A DNA stretch of 64,000 nt from Paraburkholderia rhynchosiae (lineage in GTDB: Bacteria > Pseudomonadota > Gammaproteobacteria > Burkholderiales > Burkholderiaceae). Location of the stretch: contig NZ_PNXY01000004.1 of the NCBI RefSeq assembly GCF_002879865.1, positions 248,001-312,000 on the forward strand, given 5' to 3'. Position numbers and translations under genes: made by a program. Position 1 is the first letter of the stretch, and every line of letters begins with the position of its first letter. Positions 33,821-43,034 of the stretch are shown here, one piece after another. Below the pieces are notes generated by a model that saw nothing but the letters and a program-made list of their open reading frames with translations, did no database searches and was not told where the DNA came from.

Positions 33821-34645
33821 ATGAGCAAAGCCCTGCCGCCGTCTTCTGCCGTTTCCACCCGCGCCGAACCAGCCCCGGACAAACCGGGCGACTCATATGT
33901 GCAGTCGTTCGCGCGCGGCCTCGCGGTGATTCGCGCGTTTGACGCGAGGCGCCCCGAACAGACGCTCACCGACGTCGCTGCCGCGACCGGCCTCACGCGC
34001 GCGGGCGCGCGCCGCATCCTGTTGACCTTGCAGACGCTCGGTTACGTTGAAGCCGAAGGGCGCCTGTTTCGTCTGACGCCGAAGATTCTCGACCTGGGCT
34101 TCGCGTATCTGACGTCGATGCCATTCTGGAATCTGGCCGAACCGGTCATGGAAGAACTGTCCGCGCAGGTGCACGAAAGCTGCTCGGCGGCCGTGCTCGA
34201 CCGCACAGAGATCGTCTATGTGCTGCGCGTGCCGACACACAAGATCATGACGATCAACCTGTCGATCGGCAGCCGCTTGCCGGCGTATTGCACGTCGATG
34301 GGCCGCGTACTGCTCTCCGCACTCGACGACGAAACGCTCGAAGCAACGTTGAATTCCACGCCGCTCTACGCGCACACGCCGCGCACCGTAACGGACAAGG
34401 AAGAACTGAAGAAGCTGATCGCGCAGGTGCGCCGCCAGGGCTGGGCAATCGTCGATCAGGAACTGGAAGGCGGTTTGATTTCACTCTCCGCGCCGATCCG
34501 CAACCGCCAGGGGCGCGTGATCGCGGCGATGAACATCAGCGGCAATGCGCAACGCAATTCGGCGAGACAAATGGTCAAGGTGTTTCTGGAGCCGCTGCAA
34601 CACGCCGCGCAAACCGTCTCGGAGATGGTGGCAAGGCGCGGTTGA
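33821..34645 (+). CDS. IclR-family transcriptional regulator (PcaR/PobR-like subgroup)
   Basis: 274 residues: a non-conserved 25-residue leader, HTH at about 28-90 (SFARGLAVIRAFDARRPEQT, LTDVAAATGLTRAGARRILL, LTLQTLGYVE), and an IclR effector domain (CSAAVLDRTEIVYVLRVPTH, LPAYCTSMGRVLLSALDDET, GWAIVDQELEGGLISLSAPI). The first block is typical of PcaR/PobR and related regulators of aromatic catabolism. It faces away from the tetronate operon and converges with the M20 gene; pcaF is about 7.5 kb away, so regulation of pcaF is possible but not shown. Confidence 0.88.
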   Translation: MSKALPPSSAVSTRAEPAPDKPGDSYVQSFARGLAVIRAFDARRPEQTLTDVAAATGLTRAGARRILLTLQTLGYVEAEGRLFRLTPKILDLGFAYLTSMPFWNLAEPVMEELSAQVHESCSAAVLDRTEIVYVLRVPTHKIMTINLSIGSRLPAYCTSMGRVLLSALDDETLEATLNSTPLYAHTPRTVTDKEELKKLIAQVRRQGWAIVDQELEGGLISLSAPIRNRQGRVIAAMNISGNAQRNSARQMVKVFLEPLQHAAQTVSEMVARRG

Positions 34646-34706
34646 TGCCGCTGGCGATTTGTCGTTGAGTCTCGAAGCCCGCGGCCTGCGTGCGCGGACG
34701 CGGCGC

Positions 34707-35897
34707 CTAGCGGCTGAGATACCGCTCCACCAGCCGCGTCCAGAATGCCGCGCCGACTGGCAGATTGCGGTCGTTGAAGTCGTAATGCGGGTTGTGGACC
34801 ATGCAGCCGTCCTCGCCCACTCCATTGCCGATTCGCAGAAACGTGCCCGGCCGCTTTTGCAGCATGAACGCAAAGTCCTCGCTGCCCATCAGCATCTCGG
34901 TTTGCGCGATGACCTTGTCGTCGCCAACGAGTTCGCGCGCTACTTCAACTGCGAAATCTGTTTCGTCATCCGAATTAATGACGACCGGATAGCCTTCGAC
35001 ATAGTCCACGACGGCCTTGCCGCCATAACTCGCGGCTTGCGTTTGCGCGAGTTCGGTAATGCGCTTTTTCAGCAGCGCGCGCACTTCAGGGCTGAACGAA
35101 CGCACGCTCAGCTCGAGCGTCGCCGTACTCGCGATCACATTGCTCGCGGTGCCTGCGTGCATCGAGCCGACCGTCACGACAGCCGGCTGCGATGGATCGA
35201 CATTACGCGCGACGATCGTCTGCAACGCCATCACGATGCTCGCCGCCACTACCACCGGATCGACCGTCAGATGCGGACGCGCCGCATGGCCTCCGACGCC
35301 TTCAATCGTGATGACCGCCTTGTCGCCCGCCGACATGAACGGCCCCTTGCGAAACAACAGCACGCCCGGCTCCGCGCCGGGATGATTGTGCAGGCCGAAC
35401 ACGGCGTCGCACGGAAAACGCTCGAACAGGCCGTCTTCGATCATCTTCTTCGCGCCACTATCAATGCCGCTTTCCTCGGCCGGCTGAAAGTACAGATGCA
35501 CGGTGCCGGAGAAATTGCGCGTGGCCGCGAGGCGCTGGGCAGCGCCGAGCAGCATCGTCGTGTGGCCGTCATGGCCACATGCGTGCATCTTGCCGTGCGT
35601 CCCGCTCGCATAAGACAAGCCAGTTTGTTCGATGATAGGCAGTGCGTCCATGTCCGCGCGAATGCCGATGCTGCGCTTGCCGTCGCCCAGTTTCAGCGTG
35701 CCGACCACGCCCGTTTGACCGACGCCGCGCGTCACCTGCCAGCCCCATTGCTCGAGTTTCTCCGCAACGAGCGCGCCGGTTTGCAACTCCTCGTAAGCCA
35801 GCTCGGGATGGTGATGAATGTGATGGCGAATGTCGCGCAGGCTTTCAGTGGCAGGAATCAGGTCGGATACTTCGGTAAACCGCGCGGCTTCGCTCAT
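34707..35897 (-). CDS. M20-family amidohydrolase/peptidase (hippurate hydrolase type)
   Basis: 396 residues. Two-metal M20 site is complete: HACGHDGHTTMLLGAA, the catalytic/bridging Glu pair in YFQPAEESGIDSGAK, and GSEDFAFML near the C-terminus; dimerisation domain in the middle (GVGGHAARPHLTVDPVVVAA). These enzymes hydrolyse N-acyl amino acids (HipO, AmaA, auxin conjugates). Cytoplasmic. Minus strand, last gene after phnN (45-bp gap); it may be read from the hexonate cluster but has no obvious part in it. Confidence 0.9.
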   Translation of the reverse strand: MSEAARFTEVSDLIPATESLRDIRHHIHHHPELAYEELQTGALVAEKLEQWGWQVTRGVGQTGVVGTLKLGDGKRSIGIRADMDALPIIEQTGLSYASGTHGKMHACGHDGHTTMLLGAAQRLAATRNFSGTVHLYFQPAEESGIDSGAKKMIEDGLFERFPCDAVFGLHNHPGAEPGVLLFRKGPFMSAGDKAVITIEGVGGHAARPHLTVDPVVVAASIVMALQTIVARNVDPSQPAVVTVGSMHAGTASNVIASTATLELSVRSFSPEVRALLKKRITELAQTQAASYGGKAVVDYVEGYPVVINSDDETDFAVEVARELVGDDKVIAQTEMLMGSEDFAFMLQKRPGTFLRIGNGVGEDGCMVHNPHYDFNDRNLPVGAAFWTRLVERYLSR

Positions 35898-35942
35898 GAC
35901 TATGGGTTCCGTAAATTGAATATGGCGAACGTAGCGCCGGAA

Positions 35943-36494
35943 CTATAGTCCGGCTTGCTGCTTGAGGAATGCAATCAGCGCATGGCCCGCGTCTTCGAGT
36001 TCGCCGGAATTGTCGATTGACTGGCACCGAACGCCATCGGGCAGAGAAAAAGGCGCGTGCCGCGCGAGCCGCGCGGCCACCTGTTCCGCCGATTCACGCG
36101 CCCGCGCGCCGAGACGCGCTTCGAGAATATGCGGCGCGGCGTCCACATGCACGACTTCGGCGCCAGAATAACGCGCCAAAGCATGATGCAAATGCTGACG
36201 CGATCCGTTGACGACGACAGTACAACCGCGCGCGAGCCACGCATCGAGTTCGATACCGATGCCGTAGCGCAGCGAATGACTCGACCATTCCAGCGCGAAC
36301 AGACCCAGCAGCGAACGCGCGGCGAATTCCTCGACGCTCAGCGCGACATGCTCCTCGCCATTGCCGCTTGGCCGCGTAATGTAGCGATGCGCGAACAGAA
36401 TCGGCTCGCCCATCAAACGCTTGCGCGCGAAACCCAACAGTGCGTCCTTACCCGCGCCGGACGGCCCCATCACATAGACCAGGCGACCTGTCAT
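35943..36494 (-). CDS. phnN: ribose 1,5-bisphosphate phosphokinase
   Basis: 183 residues from ATG 36494, chosen for the nearby GAGGG ribosome binding site; the ORF start at 36536 lies before the normal N-terminus. Guanylate-kinase-like P-loop VMGPSGAGKDALLGFAR at 6-22, then FAHRYITRP and the GIEL-DAWLARGCTVVVNGSR block typical of PhnN. It makes PRPP from ribose 1,5-bisphosphate in phosphonate use. No phn C-P lyase gene is nearby, so it is a solitary copy. Confidence 0.85.
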   Translation of the reverse strand: MTGRLVYVMGPSGAGKDALLGFARKRLMGEPILFAHRYITRPSGNGEEHVALSVEEFAARSLLGLFALEWSSHSLRYGIGIELDAWLARGCTVVVNGSRQHLHHALARYSGAEVVHVDAAPHILEARLGARARESAEQVAARLARHAPFSLPDGVRCQSIDNSGELEDAGHALIAFLKQQAGL

Positions 36495-36574
36495 TGGTCC
36501 CTCACCTCGTGGCTTTGAAACGGCACACTTTGCCACAATGCGAAGGTTTGCGGGACCAGGCCAGCGTCACGTTT

Positions 36575-37408
36575 TCACGTGGACAGCGGCACGCGCTCCG
36601 GTTCGTCGGCTTCGAACCACGCGGGATTGCGCGCCGCAATCGGGCCGAGCGACACGAGGATTTCACGCAGGTGGCTGCGCATTGCGTCTTCGGCGGCGGT
36701 TGGATCGTGTGCGCGCAAGCCGGCCAGAATCTTCGCGTGCTGTTTGATGAGCAGATCGAGCGGGGACACGTCAGGGAGGCTCAAATAGCGCACGCGGTCC
36801 ATTTGCGCCTTGATGTCCTGAATCGTTTCCCAGGCCGCTGTGCAATCTATGGCCTGGGCGATCGCGTAGTGAAACGCCTCGTCGAGCGCGAGGAACGCGG
36901 CTGTATCGTTCGACTTCGCCGCGAGCTTCTGGTCACGCAGATTGTCGGCAAGGGCCTGCAATTGCTCGTCAGTAATAGACACGGCGGCTTTGCGCACCAC
37001 CGCTGTTTCGATGGCCTCGCGAATGAAACGCCCTTCGCGGACCTGGCGCGGCGAAATGCGCTTCACGAAGGTGCCGCGTTGCGGCAAGACCTGCAGCACG
37101 CCGGCCTCGACCAGTTTGATGAACGCCTCGCGCACCGGCTGCCGCGATACCTGAAACATGTCCGACACTTCCTTCTCCGAGAGCGGCGTGCCGGGTACCA
37201 TCTGTCCGACGAAAATCGCCTGCCGCAACGCGCGGAAAATCTGCTTGCCGATGGGTTCGTGCGAATCGAACGATACGTTCTCGGTCAAATCAGGCAGTGG
37301 CACATGCGCGCCCGCCTGCGCGCCCGCACGACGCCGCGCTCGCGGCGCCGCGAGCGTTGCGTCGGCGGAACCAGACGACTTGCTGGCGAGGAGATTCCTG
37401 GTCGACAT
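36575..37408 (-). CDS. GntR-family (FCD) regulator of the hexonate cluster
   Basis: 277 residues from ATG 37408; the frame is open to 37468, so the start is uncertain, and the first about 50 residues are low-complexity. HTH near 55-115 (IGKQIFRALRQAIFVGQMVP, then VSRQPVREAFIKLVEAGVLQ), FCD domain after it (LALDEAFHYAIAQAIDCTAA; QHAKILAGLRAHDP). Lies directly downstream of the MFS gene of the manD cluster; likely the regulator acting at the palindromic region between manD and uxuB (inference). Confidence 0.87.
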   Translation of the reverse strand: MSTRNLLASKSSGSADATLAAPRARRRAGAQAGAHVPLPDLTENVSFDSHEPIGKQIFRALRQAIFVGQMVPGTPLSEKEVSDMFQVSRQPVREAFIKLVEAGVLQVLPQRGTFVKRISPRQVREGRFIREAIETAVVRKAAVSITDEQLQALADNLRDQKLAAKSNDTAAFLALDEAFHYAIAQAIDCTAAWETIQDIKAQMDRVRYLSLPDVSPLDLLIKQHAKILAGLRAHDPTAAEDAMRSHLREILVSLGPIAARNPAWFEADEPERVPLST

Positions 37409-37523
37409 TTTGCAAACAACGAAAGAGCAGCGAGTAGTAGCGTCAACGCGCATCGACGTCATATGCATCCGTGCCGATGTGCGTTGTCAGTGCGTTCAGT
37501 GCCTTGGGAGGCTTCCCACCATA

Positions 37524-38816
37524 CTACCATGCACCTTTCATTGTCAGCGTGCTTGCCCGCGGCTCGCGAATCCACACGAGCGAACACACCGCGCCGAGCA
37601 CCGCGATGGCGCCGGCCAATACAAATGCGCTGCCATACGCGCCATGCGTCGCCTGAACGATGAAGCCAGTCACCGCAGGTCCAATCACGCCGGCCAGATT
37701 CGCCAGCAGATGCACGAAGCCGCCGACGCCGCCCACATGTTCGCGCGGCACCGTGTCCTGAATCACGGCCCAATAGACGGCGCCCGTCACGTACAGGAAG
37801 AAGATCGAGACCGACATCAACGCGACCGCGCTTTGCGTGCTCACCACGCGTCCGGCCAACGCGACGCATACCGCTGCGGCGCCCAGGCATGTGCTGAGCA
37901 CGATCTTGCGCGAAAGCAGCGGCTTGCCGGTCAGACGCAGAATCAGGTCGGAGATAAAACCGCCAGCCGCGAGTCCGATGCTGCCGAGTACCCACGGAAT
38001 CACCGTGGCGATGCTCATGTCATGCAGGCTCAGGTGATGCGCTTCGGTCAGATACGTCGGGAACCAAGAGAGAAAGAAAAACAGCACGTAGTTATACGAG
38101 AAGAACGCAAAGGCAGTTGCAAGAATGATCGGCTTGCGCAGGAAGTGGCGGAGGCCCAGCTTTGCACCGTCGGCGGAATGTGCGATGGCATGCTCGTCCG
38201 CCTGGCCCGCCAGAATCAGCTCCATCTCGTCACTGGTGACACGTGAGTTCTGCTGCGGATGCTCGGTCGTCGTCGCGGCCCAGACAATGAGCCACAGCAG
38301 ACCCAGCAGCATGATCGCGACGAACGCCCAGCGCCAGCCGAACTGCACGGCCATGAACCCCACCACCGGACCCGCCAGCGCGCCGCCGAGCGGCGTACCG
38401 GAACTGATCACACCGATCGCGCTCGCCACTTCCTTGCGCGGAAACCAGTTGTTGACCATCTTGCTGTTCGACGAACTGAACGGACCCTCGCCCATGCCGA
38501 ACAACACGCGCAACACGATGAGCGAACCGATGCCGGTCGCCAGTGCAGTCGCGCCGCAAAACACGGACCATACGCCCATCGCCGTGCCGAACACTCGCTT
38601 TGCTCCGATCTTGTCCGACAGCACGCCGCCGACAAAATTGAACAACGCATAGCCCACGAAAAAGCTGCTGAACACCACGCCCATCTGCGCATGCGAAAAG
38701 TTCAGGTCTTTCTGGATCAGCGGTGCGGCGATAGACAGCGCGGAGCGGTCGAGATAATTAACGACGCCCGCCAGAAACAGCAGCGCGACGACAAACCAGC
38801 GTTGACTCTTGATCAT
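37524..38816 (-). CDS. MFS permease, probable hexonate/sugar-acid importer
   Basis: 430 residues from ATG 38816, decided by AAGGAG; 12 membrane helices. ACS-type motif FLAGVVNYLDRSALSIAAPL and SKMVNNWFPRKEVASAIGVI, close to galactonate/glucarate/rhamnonate carriers. Third gene of the minus-strand manD-idnD-MFS-gntR row. Substrate L-gulonate, L-idonate or D-mannonate by context. Confidence 0.88.
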   Translation of the reverse strand: MIKSQRWFVVALLFLAGVVNYLDRSALSIAAPLIQKDLNFSHAQMGVVFSSFFVGYALFNFVGGVLSDKIGAKRVFGTAMGVWSVFCGATALATGIGSLIVLRVLFGMGEGPFSSSNSKMVNNWFPRKEVASAIGVISSGTPLGGALAGPVVGFMAVQFGWRWAFVAIMLLGLLWLIVWAATTTEHPQQNSRVTSDEMELILAGQADEHAIAHSADGAKLGLRHFLRKPIILATAFAFFSYNYVLFFFLSWFPTYLTEAHHLSLHDMSIATVIPWVLGSIGLAAGGFISDLILRLTGKPLLSRKIVLSTCLGAAAVCVALAGRVVSTQSAVALMSVSIFFLYVTGAVYWAVIQDTVPREHVGGVGGFVHLLANLAGVIGPAVTGFIVQATHGAYGSAFVLAGAIAVLGAVCSLVWIREPRASTLTMKGAW

Positions 38817-38921
38817 TGGATGTCTCCTTCCATACGCCTCTTGACGGGCGTTCGAACGGCTTGTGAAGTTCAGGCGCCTGGTCGACGCGCGCATGCGCAA
38901 CGCGCGTACAGGCGTGCGGGG

Positions 38922-39968
38922 TCAGTCGAAATTCAGGTGCACTTTCATGGACTGGGAGCGGTCCAGCGCGACTTCGAACGCCTGGTTCGCGTCGCTTATT
39001 GCGAATGCGTGCGTCATCAGCGGGCGCAGGTCGACTTTGCCCGACGCGATTTCATCGGCGGCAATCGCGTATTCGTCGGTGAAGCGGAACGAGCCTTGAT
39101 AGCGAAGTTCTTTCGACATCACCAGGTTCGCGGCAACCGGCGATTGTCCCGCGGGCAAATTGCCGACCTGGATCACCGTGCCGCCGGCGCGCGCCGAACG
39201 CAGTGCGGTATCGAGTCCTGCGGGGCTGCCGGACGCTTCGATCACGACATCGAAGGTGCCGCGTTGCGCGGACCACTGTTCGATAATCGCGGTATCGGCG
39301 GCATTCACGGTCTGGTCAGCGCCGAGTTGTTCGGCGACCTGCAAAGCACGGCTCGACAGATCGACCGCAACGACTCGATGCGCGCCGGCGCGCCGCGCCA
39401 CCGTCAACAGAATGCAACCGATCGGACCGCAGCCGATCAGCAGCACGCTCGCACCGACCAGCGAGCCGGCCTGCTTCACCGCATGCAGCGCGACGGCAAG
39501 CGGCTCGGCCATCGACGCCTGAGCGAAGTCGACGCCAGCCGCAACCGGAATACACTGCCGCGCCGCCACGACGATGTACTGGCGGAACATGCCCTGCGTG
39601 TGCGGAAACGTCGACGCGCTGCCCATGAAGCGCATGTTCAAGCAATGATTAGGCATCCCTACCGTGCAGTACTTGCACGTCCCGCATGCGAGGCCCGGAT
39701 TCACCGCGACGGGCTGACCAGGCACGAGGCGCGCGTCCGCACTCATGCCTTCACCGAGCGAATCGATTTCGCCGGCCACTTCGTGTCCGAGCACGAACGG
39801 CTCGCGCACGGCGAAATCGCCGCTTTTGCCCTTGAAGTAGTACGACAGATCGGAACCGCAAATGCCGCCCGCGCGCACGCGCACTCGCACCTGACCGGGG
39901 CCGGGCTCCGGCGGATCGACCTCGTCGATGCGGATCAGTCTGGGTTCGTGAAGCACGGCTGCAAGCAT
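38922..39968 (-). CDS. zinc-dependent L-idonate/L-gulonate 5-dehydrogenase (RspB/IdnD type)
   Basis: 348-residue medium-chain dehydrogenase. Catalytic zinc ligands in GGICGSDLSYYFKG and LGHEVAG, structural-zinc Cys cluster in CGTCKYCTVGMPNHC, and the Rossmann motif GCGPIGCILL. Close to L-idonate 5-dehydrogenase (IdnD). Next to ManD (RspA), the pairing known as rspAB. It probably oxidises L-gulonate to D-fructuronate or L-idonate to 5-ketogluconate; the neighbours UxuB and ManD favour the first. 86 bp separate it from manD. Confidence 0.88.
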   Translation of the reverse strand: MLAAVLHEPRLIRIDEVDPPEPGPGQVRVRVRAGGICGSDLSYYFKGKSGDFAVREPFVLGHEVAGEIDSLGEGMSADARLVPGQPVAVNPGLACGTCKYCTVGMPNHCLNMRFMGSASTFPHTQGMFRQYIVVAARQCIPVAAGVDFAQASMAEPLAVALHAVKQAGSLVGASVLLIGCGPIGCILLTVARRAGAHRVVAVDLSSRALQVAEQLGADQTVNAADTAIIEQWSAQRGTFDVVIEASGSPAGLDTALRSARAGGTVIQVGNLPAGQSPVAANLVMSKELRYQGSFRFTDEYAIAADEIASGKVDLRPLMTHAFAISDANQAFEVALDRSQSMKVHLNFD

Positions 39969-40054
39969 GGTGGACTCCGGTATGACAGATGCGCGAACTC
40001 AACGCCGCGCGGCAAAAAGCGAGATGAAAAAGCCAGGGCTTCGGCAGCGGTGCT

Positions 40055-41263
40055 TCACCAGTTCCACAGCGTGCCGTCTTCGAGACGCGCAACGGGCAGA
40101 TACGCCGGGTCGTATGGGAAACGCGCGGCCGCGGCTTCGTCGATATCGACGCCGTGACCCGGCGCATCGCCCGGATGCATCATGCCTTTGTCGAAGCGCC
40201 AGGCATGCGGGAACACTTCGAGCGCCTCCTCAGGAAAGCCCATGTATTCCTGAACACCGAAGTTCGGCACCCACAGGTCGAAATGCAAGGCCGCGCCCAT
40301 GCACACCGGCGACAGGTCCGACGGCCCATGACAACCCGTGCGCACCTGGTACAGCGAAGCAAAATCAGCAATGCGCCGAAGATGCGTGATGCCGCCCGCG
40401 TGGGTCAACGTCGCGCGGATATAGTCGATCAGTTGCTCCTCGACCAACTGCTTGCAGTCCCAGATACTGTTGAACACCTCGCCGACTGCAATCGGCGTCA
40501 CCGTATGCTCGCGAATCAGCCGGAAGCCGGCCTGGTTCTCGGCGGGCGTGGGGTCTTCCATCCAGAACAGGCGATACGGTTCAACCGATTTGCCTAGACG
40601 CGCCGCCTCGATCGGTGTCAGGCGATGGTGCACGTCGTGCAGCAGATGGCTATCGAAGCCGAACTTGTCGCGCACGGCTTCGAAGAGCTTCGGCACAAAG
40701 TCGAGATACTTTTCCGACGACCAGCTTTGCTCTTCCACCGCGCCCTTCGTCGCCGGCTCGTACATGCCGCTGCCTTTCGACACGCCATAGACCGAGCGCA
40801 TGTTCGGCACACCGCATTGAATACGAATGGCCTGATAGCCGGCCTCGATGTGCTCGGCGTAACGGTCGAGCGCTTCGGGAATGTCGCGGCCGGTGGCGTG
40901 GCCATAGACCATGACACCTTCGCGCGACGCGCCGCCGAGCAGCTTGTACAAGGACATGCCCGTGACCTTGCCGAGAATGTCCCACAGCGCCACGTCGACG
41001 GCGGCGATTGCCGTCATGGTGACGGGACCGCGGCGCCAGTACGCGCCTTTGTACAGATACTGCCAGGTGTCCTCGATACGGCCAGGATCGCGGCCGATCA
41101 GCAGCGGACACACATGGTCTCTCAGATACGATGCAACCGCCAGTTCGCGGCCATTGAGCGTGGCGTCGCCGATACCGTGCACGCCTTCATCCGTGACGAT
41201 TTTCAGTGTGACGAAGTTGCGGCCTGGGCACGTGACAATCACGTCGGCGCGAACGATTTTCAT
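40055..41263 (-). CDS. manD: D-mannonate dehydratase (enolase superfamily, ManD/RspA)
   Basis: 402 residues from ATG 41263, exactly the ManD length; the ORF start at 41317 lies outside homology. N-terminal capping domain, then barrel with the metal ligands Asp in [11 protein letters not shown], Glu in [12 protein letters not shown], Glu in AVGEVFNS, and catalytic His in [20 protein letters not shown]. ManD removes water from D-mannonate to give 2-keto-3-deoxygluconate. First gene of the row, divergent from uxuB, whose product supplies mannonate. High-activity versus low-activity class cannot be told by eye, but context favours true ManD. Confidence 0.9.
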   Translation of the reverse strand: MKIVRADVIVTCPGRNFVTLKIVTDEGVHGIGDATLNGRELAVASYLRDHVCPLLIGRDPGRIEDTWQYLYKGAYWRRGPVTMTAIAAVDVALWDILGKVTGMSLYKLLGGASREGVMVYGHATGRDIPEALDRYAEHIEAGYQAIRIQCGVPNMRSVYGVSKGSGMYEPATKGAVEEQSWSSEKYLDFVPKLFEAVRDKFGFDSHLLHDVHHRLTPIEAARLGKSVEPYRLFWMEDPTPAENQAGFRLIREHTVTPIAVGEVFNSIWDCKQLVEEQLIDYIRATLTHAGGITHLRRIADFASLYQVRTGCHGPSDLSPVCMGAALHFDLWVPNFGVQEYMGFPEEALEVFPHAWRFDKGMMHPGDAPGHGVDIDEAAAARFPYDPAYLPVARLEDGTLWNW

Positions 41264-41512
41264 GTCTGCTTCCTTGCTTAAGACGGGTCTTGCACGGCGC
41301 GGAAACCGCGGTCGCATTGGACTCGCGGCTTGCGGTTTTCATGTCGCTTTCAACGAGGCGATGCGGCGACGCGGCTATTGAATTCAGCTTCAACTGCTTG
41401 CCTCGAATCGTTTAAACGATGCTACCATACAAGTATAGCGAGACGTCAAATCAGGGTTTTCCCGCTGACTCACGGCGTTTTCCGGCCTGTTACCTCATCT
41501 GGACTTCACTAC
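41264..41512. promoter_or_regulatory. divergent manD/uxuB control region
   Basis: 249 bp. Contains a perfect 14-bp palindrome ATCGTTTAAACGAT (41407-41420) followed at once by CTACCATACAAGTATAG (41422-41438), an imperfect palindrome around ATAC-AA-GTAT. GntR/FCD regulators bind short palindromes of this kind, so this is the best candidate operator for the cluster regulator. Confidence 0.6.
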
Positions 41513-43012
41513 ATGAGCACGCCACCTTCACTGCCTCGCCTTACCCGCCACGCGTTGCCCGCGTTGCATGACCATGTGTTGTTACCGGAGCGGCCTGAGT
41601 GGCACGAGCCGCGCATCGGCATCGTCCATCTCGGCATCGGCAATTTTCATCGCGCGCATGAGGCGCTCTATACCGAAGAAGCCATGCTCGCCGAAGGCGG
41701 CGACTGGGGTATTTGCGGCGTCACGCTGCAAGGCGACGTGGCCAAGCGCGACGCGCTGATGGAGCAGCAAGGTTTGTACAGTGTCGTCGAGCGCGGGCCC
41801 GAAGGCGCAAAGGTGACGGTCGTGCGCGCGTTGCGTGAAGTGCTCGCCATGCCTCACGATCACGACGCACTGTTCGCGCGCCTCGCCGATCCTTGCGTGC
41901 GGATCGTCTCCCTGACGGTCACGGAAAAAGGCTATTGCCGCGATCCAAAGACTGGCGACGTCGCGCTCCACGATCCCGCCGTCGCGCGCGATCTGCAGAA
42001 TCCGCACGCGCCGCGCACGGTGCCCGGCATTCTGGTCGCGGCGCTGCGCAAGCGGCGCGATACGGCGAACGCGCAACCGTTCACCGTGCTCTCGTGCGAT
42101 AACCTCGCGCACAACGGCGCGGCGTTGCGCCAGGTCGTGTGTTCGTTCGCACGGCAGTGGGATGCGGCGCTCGCCGACTGGATCGCGGCAGAAGTCGCAT
42201 TCCCGTCGACGATGGTCGACCGCATTGTGCCGGCTACCACCGAGGCAGAGCGTGCCACTGCAGCCGCCACGCTCGGCTACCGTGACGACGCGCCCGTGCC
42301 TTGCGAGCCGTTCCGGCAATGGGTGATCGAAGATCGCTTTCCCGCGGGACGTCCTGCATGGCACGCGGTGGGCGCGCAACTCGTTCACGACGTGACGCCG
42401 TTCGAGCTGGCGAAGCTGCGCATGCTCAACGGCACGCATTCCACGCTCGCCTATCTGTCGATGCTCGGCGGCTTCGCCACCATCGACGAAGCCATTGCCG
42501 AACCCGCCATGCACAAACTCATCCACGCGATGATGACGCAGGAAATCGCGCCGACGCTCGACATGCCCGGCTCGTTCGATATTGCCGGCTATCGCGATGC
42601 ATTGCTCGCGCGTTACGCGAATCCGGCACTCAAGCACCGCTGCGCGCAAATCGCGATGGACGGCAGCCAGAAGATTCCGCCGCGCCTGCTGGGCACGATC
42701 GCGGCGAACTTCGGCGCAGGCCGGCCGATCACGCGTCTCGCACTCGCGGTCGCGGCATGGATGATGTTTTTGCGCGGCTACGCGGACAACGGCTCGCGTT
42801 ACGACATCAGCGATCCGCTTGCCGATAAATTGAAGGGGCTCGCGACGTCGGCTAATGGCGAACCGCAAGCACTGATGGATGCGCTGCTATCCGTGCGCGA
42901 AGTATTCAGCGCGGAACTGGCCGCGCAACCCGAATTCAGAGCGGCGCTTCATCACGCGTTGCAGTTGCTGAAGAATGATGGCGCCCGCGGGGCGATAGCG
43001 GCATTGCAATAG
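41513..43012 (+). CDS. uxuB: D-mannonate oxidoreductase / fructuronate reductase (mannitol dehydrogenase family)
   Basis: 499 residues from ATG 41513. Long-chain polyol dehydrogenase with nucleotide motif IVHLGIGNFHRAHEALYTEE and the family's catalytic-Lys block DVTPFELAKLRMLNGTHSTL. It should reduce D-fructuronate to D-mannonate with NADH. Divergent from manD; together they turn fructuronate into 2-keto-3-deoxygluconate. Mannitol or arabinitol dehydrogenase is the alternative, less likely given manD. Converges with the diguanylate cyclase gene. Confidence 0.88.
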   Translation: MSTPPSLPRLTRHALPALHDHVLLPERPEWHEPRIGIVHLGIGNFHRAHEALYTEEAMLAEGGDWGICGVTLQGDVAKRDALMEQQGLYSVVERGPEGAKVTVVRALREVLAMPHDHDALFARLADPCVRIVSLTVTEKGYCRDPKTGDVALHDPAVARDLQNPHAPRTVPGILVAALRKRRDTANAQPFTVLSCDNLAHNGAALRQVVCSFARQWDAALADWIAAEVAFPSTMVDRIVPATTEAERATAAATLGYRDDAPVPCEPFRQWVIEDRFPAGRPAWHAVGAQLVHDVTPFELAKLRMLNGTHSTLAYLSMLGGFATIDEAIAEPAMHKLIHAMMTQEIAPTLDMPGSFDIAGYRDALLARYANPALKHRCAQIAMDGSQKIPPRLLGTIAANFGAGRPITRLALAVAAWMMFLRGYADNGSRYDISDPLADKLKGLATSANGEPQALMDALLSVREVFSAELAAQPEFRAALHHALQLLKNDGARGAIAALQ

Positions 43013-43034
43013 TGCACTGCATTTAGTGCCTGAA

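Noticed and set aside
38259..40157. 632-residue plus-strand ORF across the hexonate MFS and dehydrogenase genes
   Set aside because: Runs antisense through two clear genes and their intergenic region, and is His/Arg-rich; a shadow despite its length.
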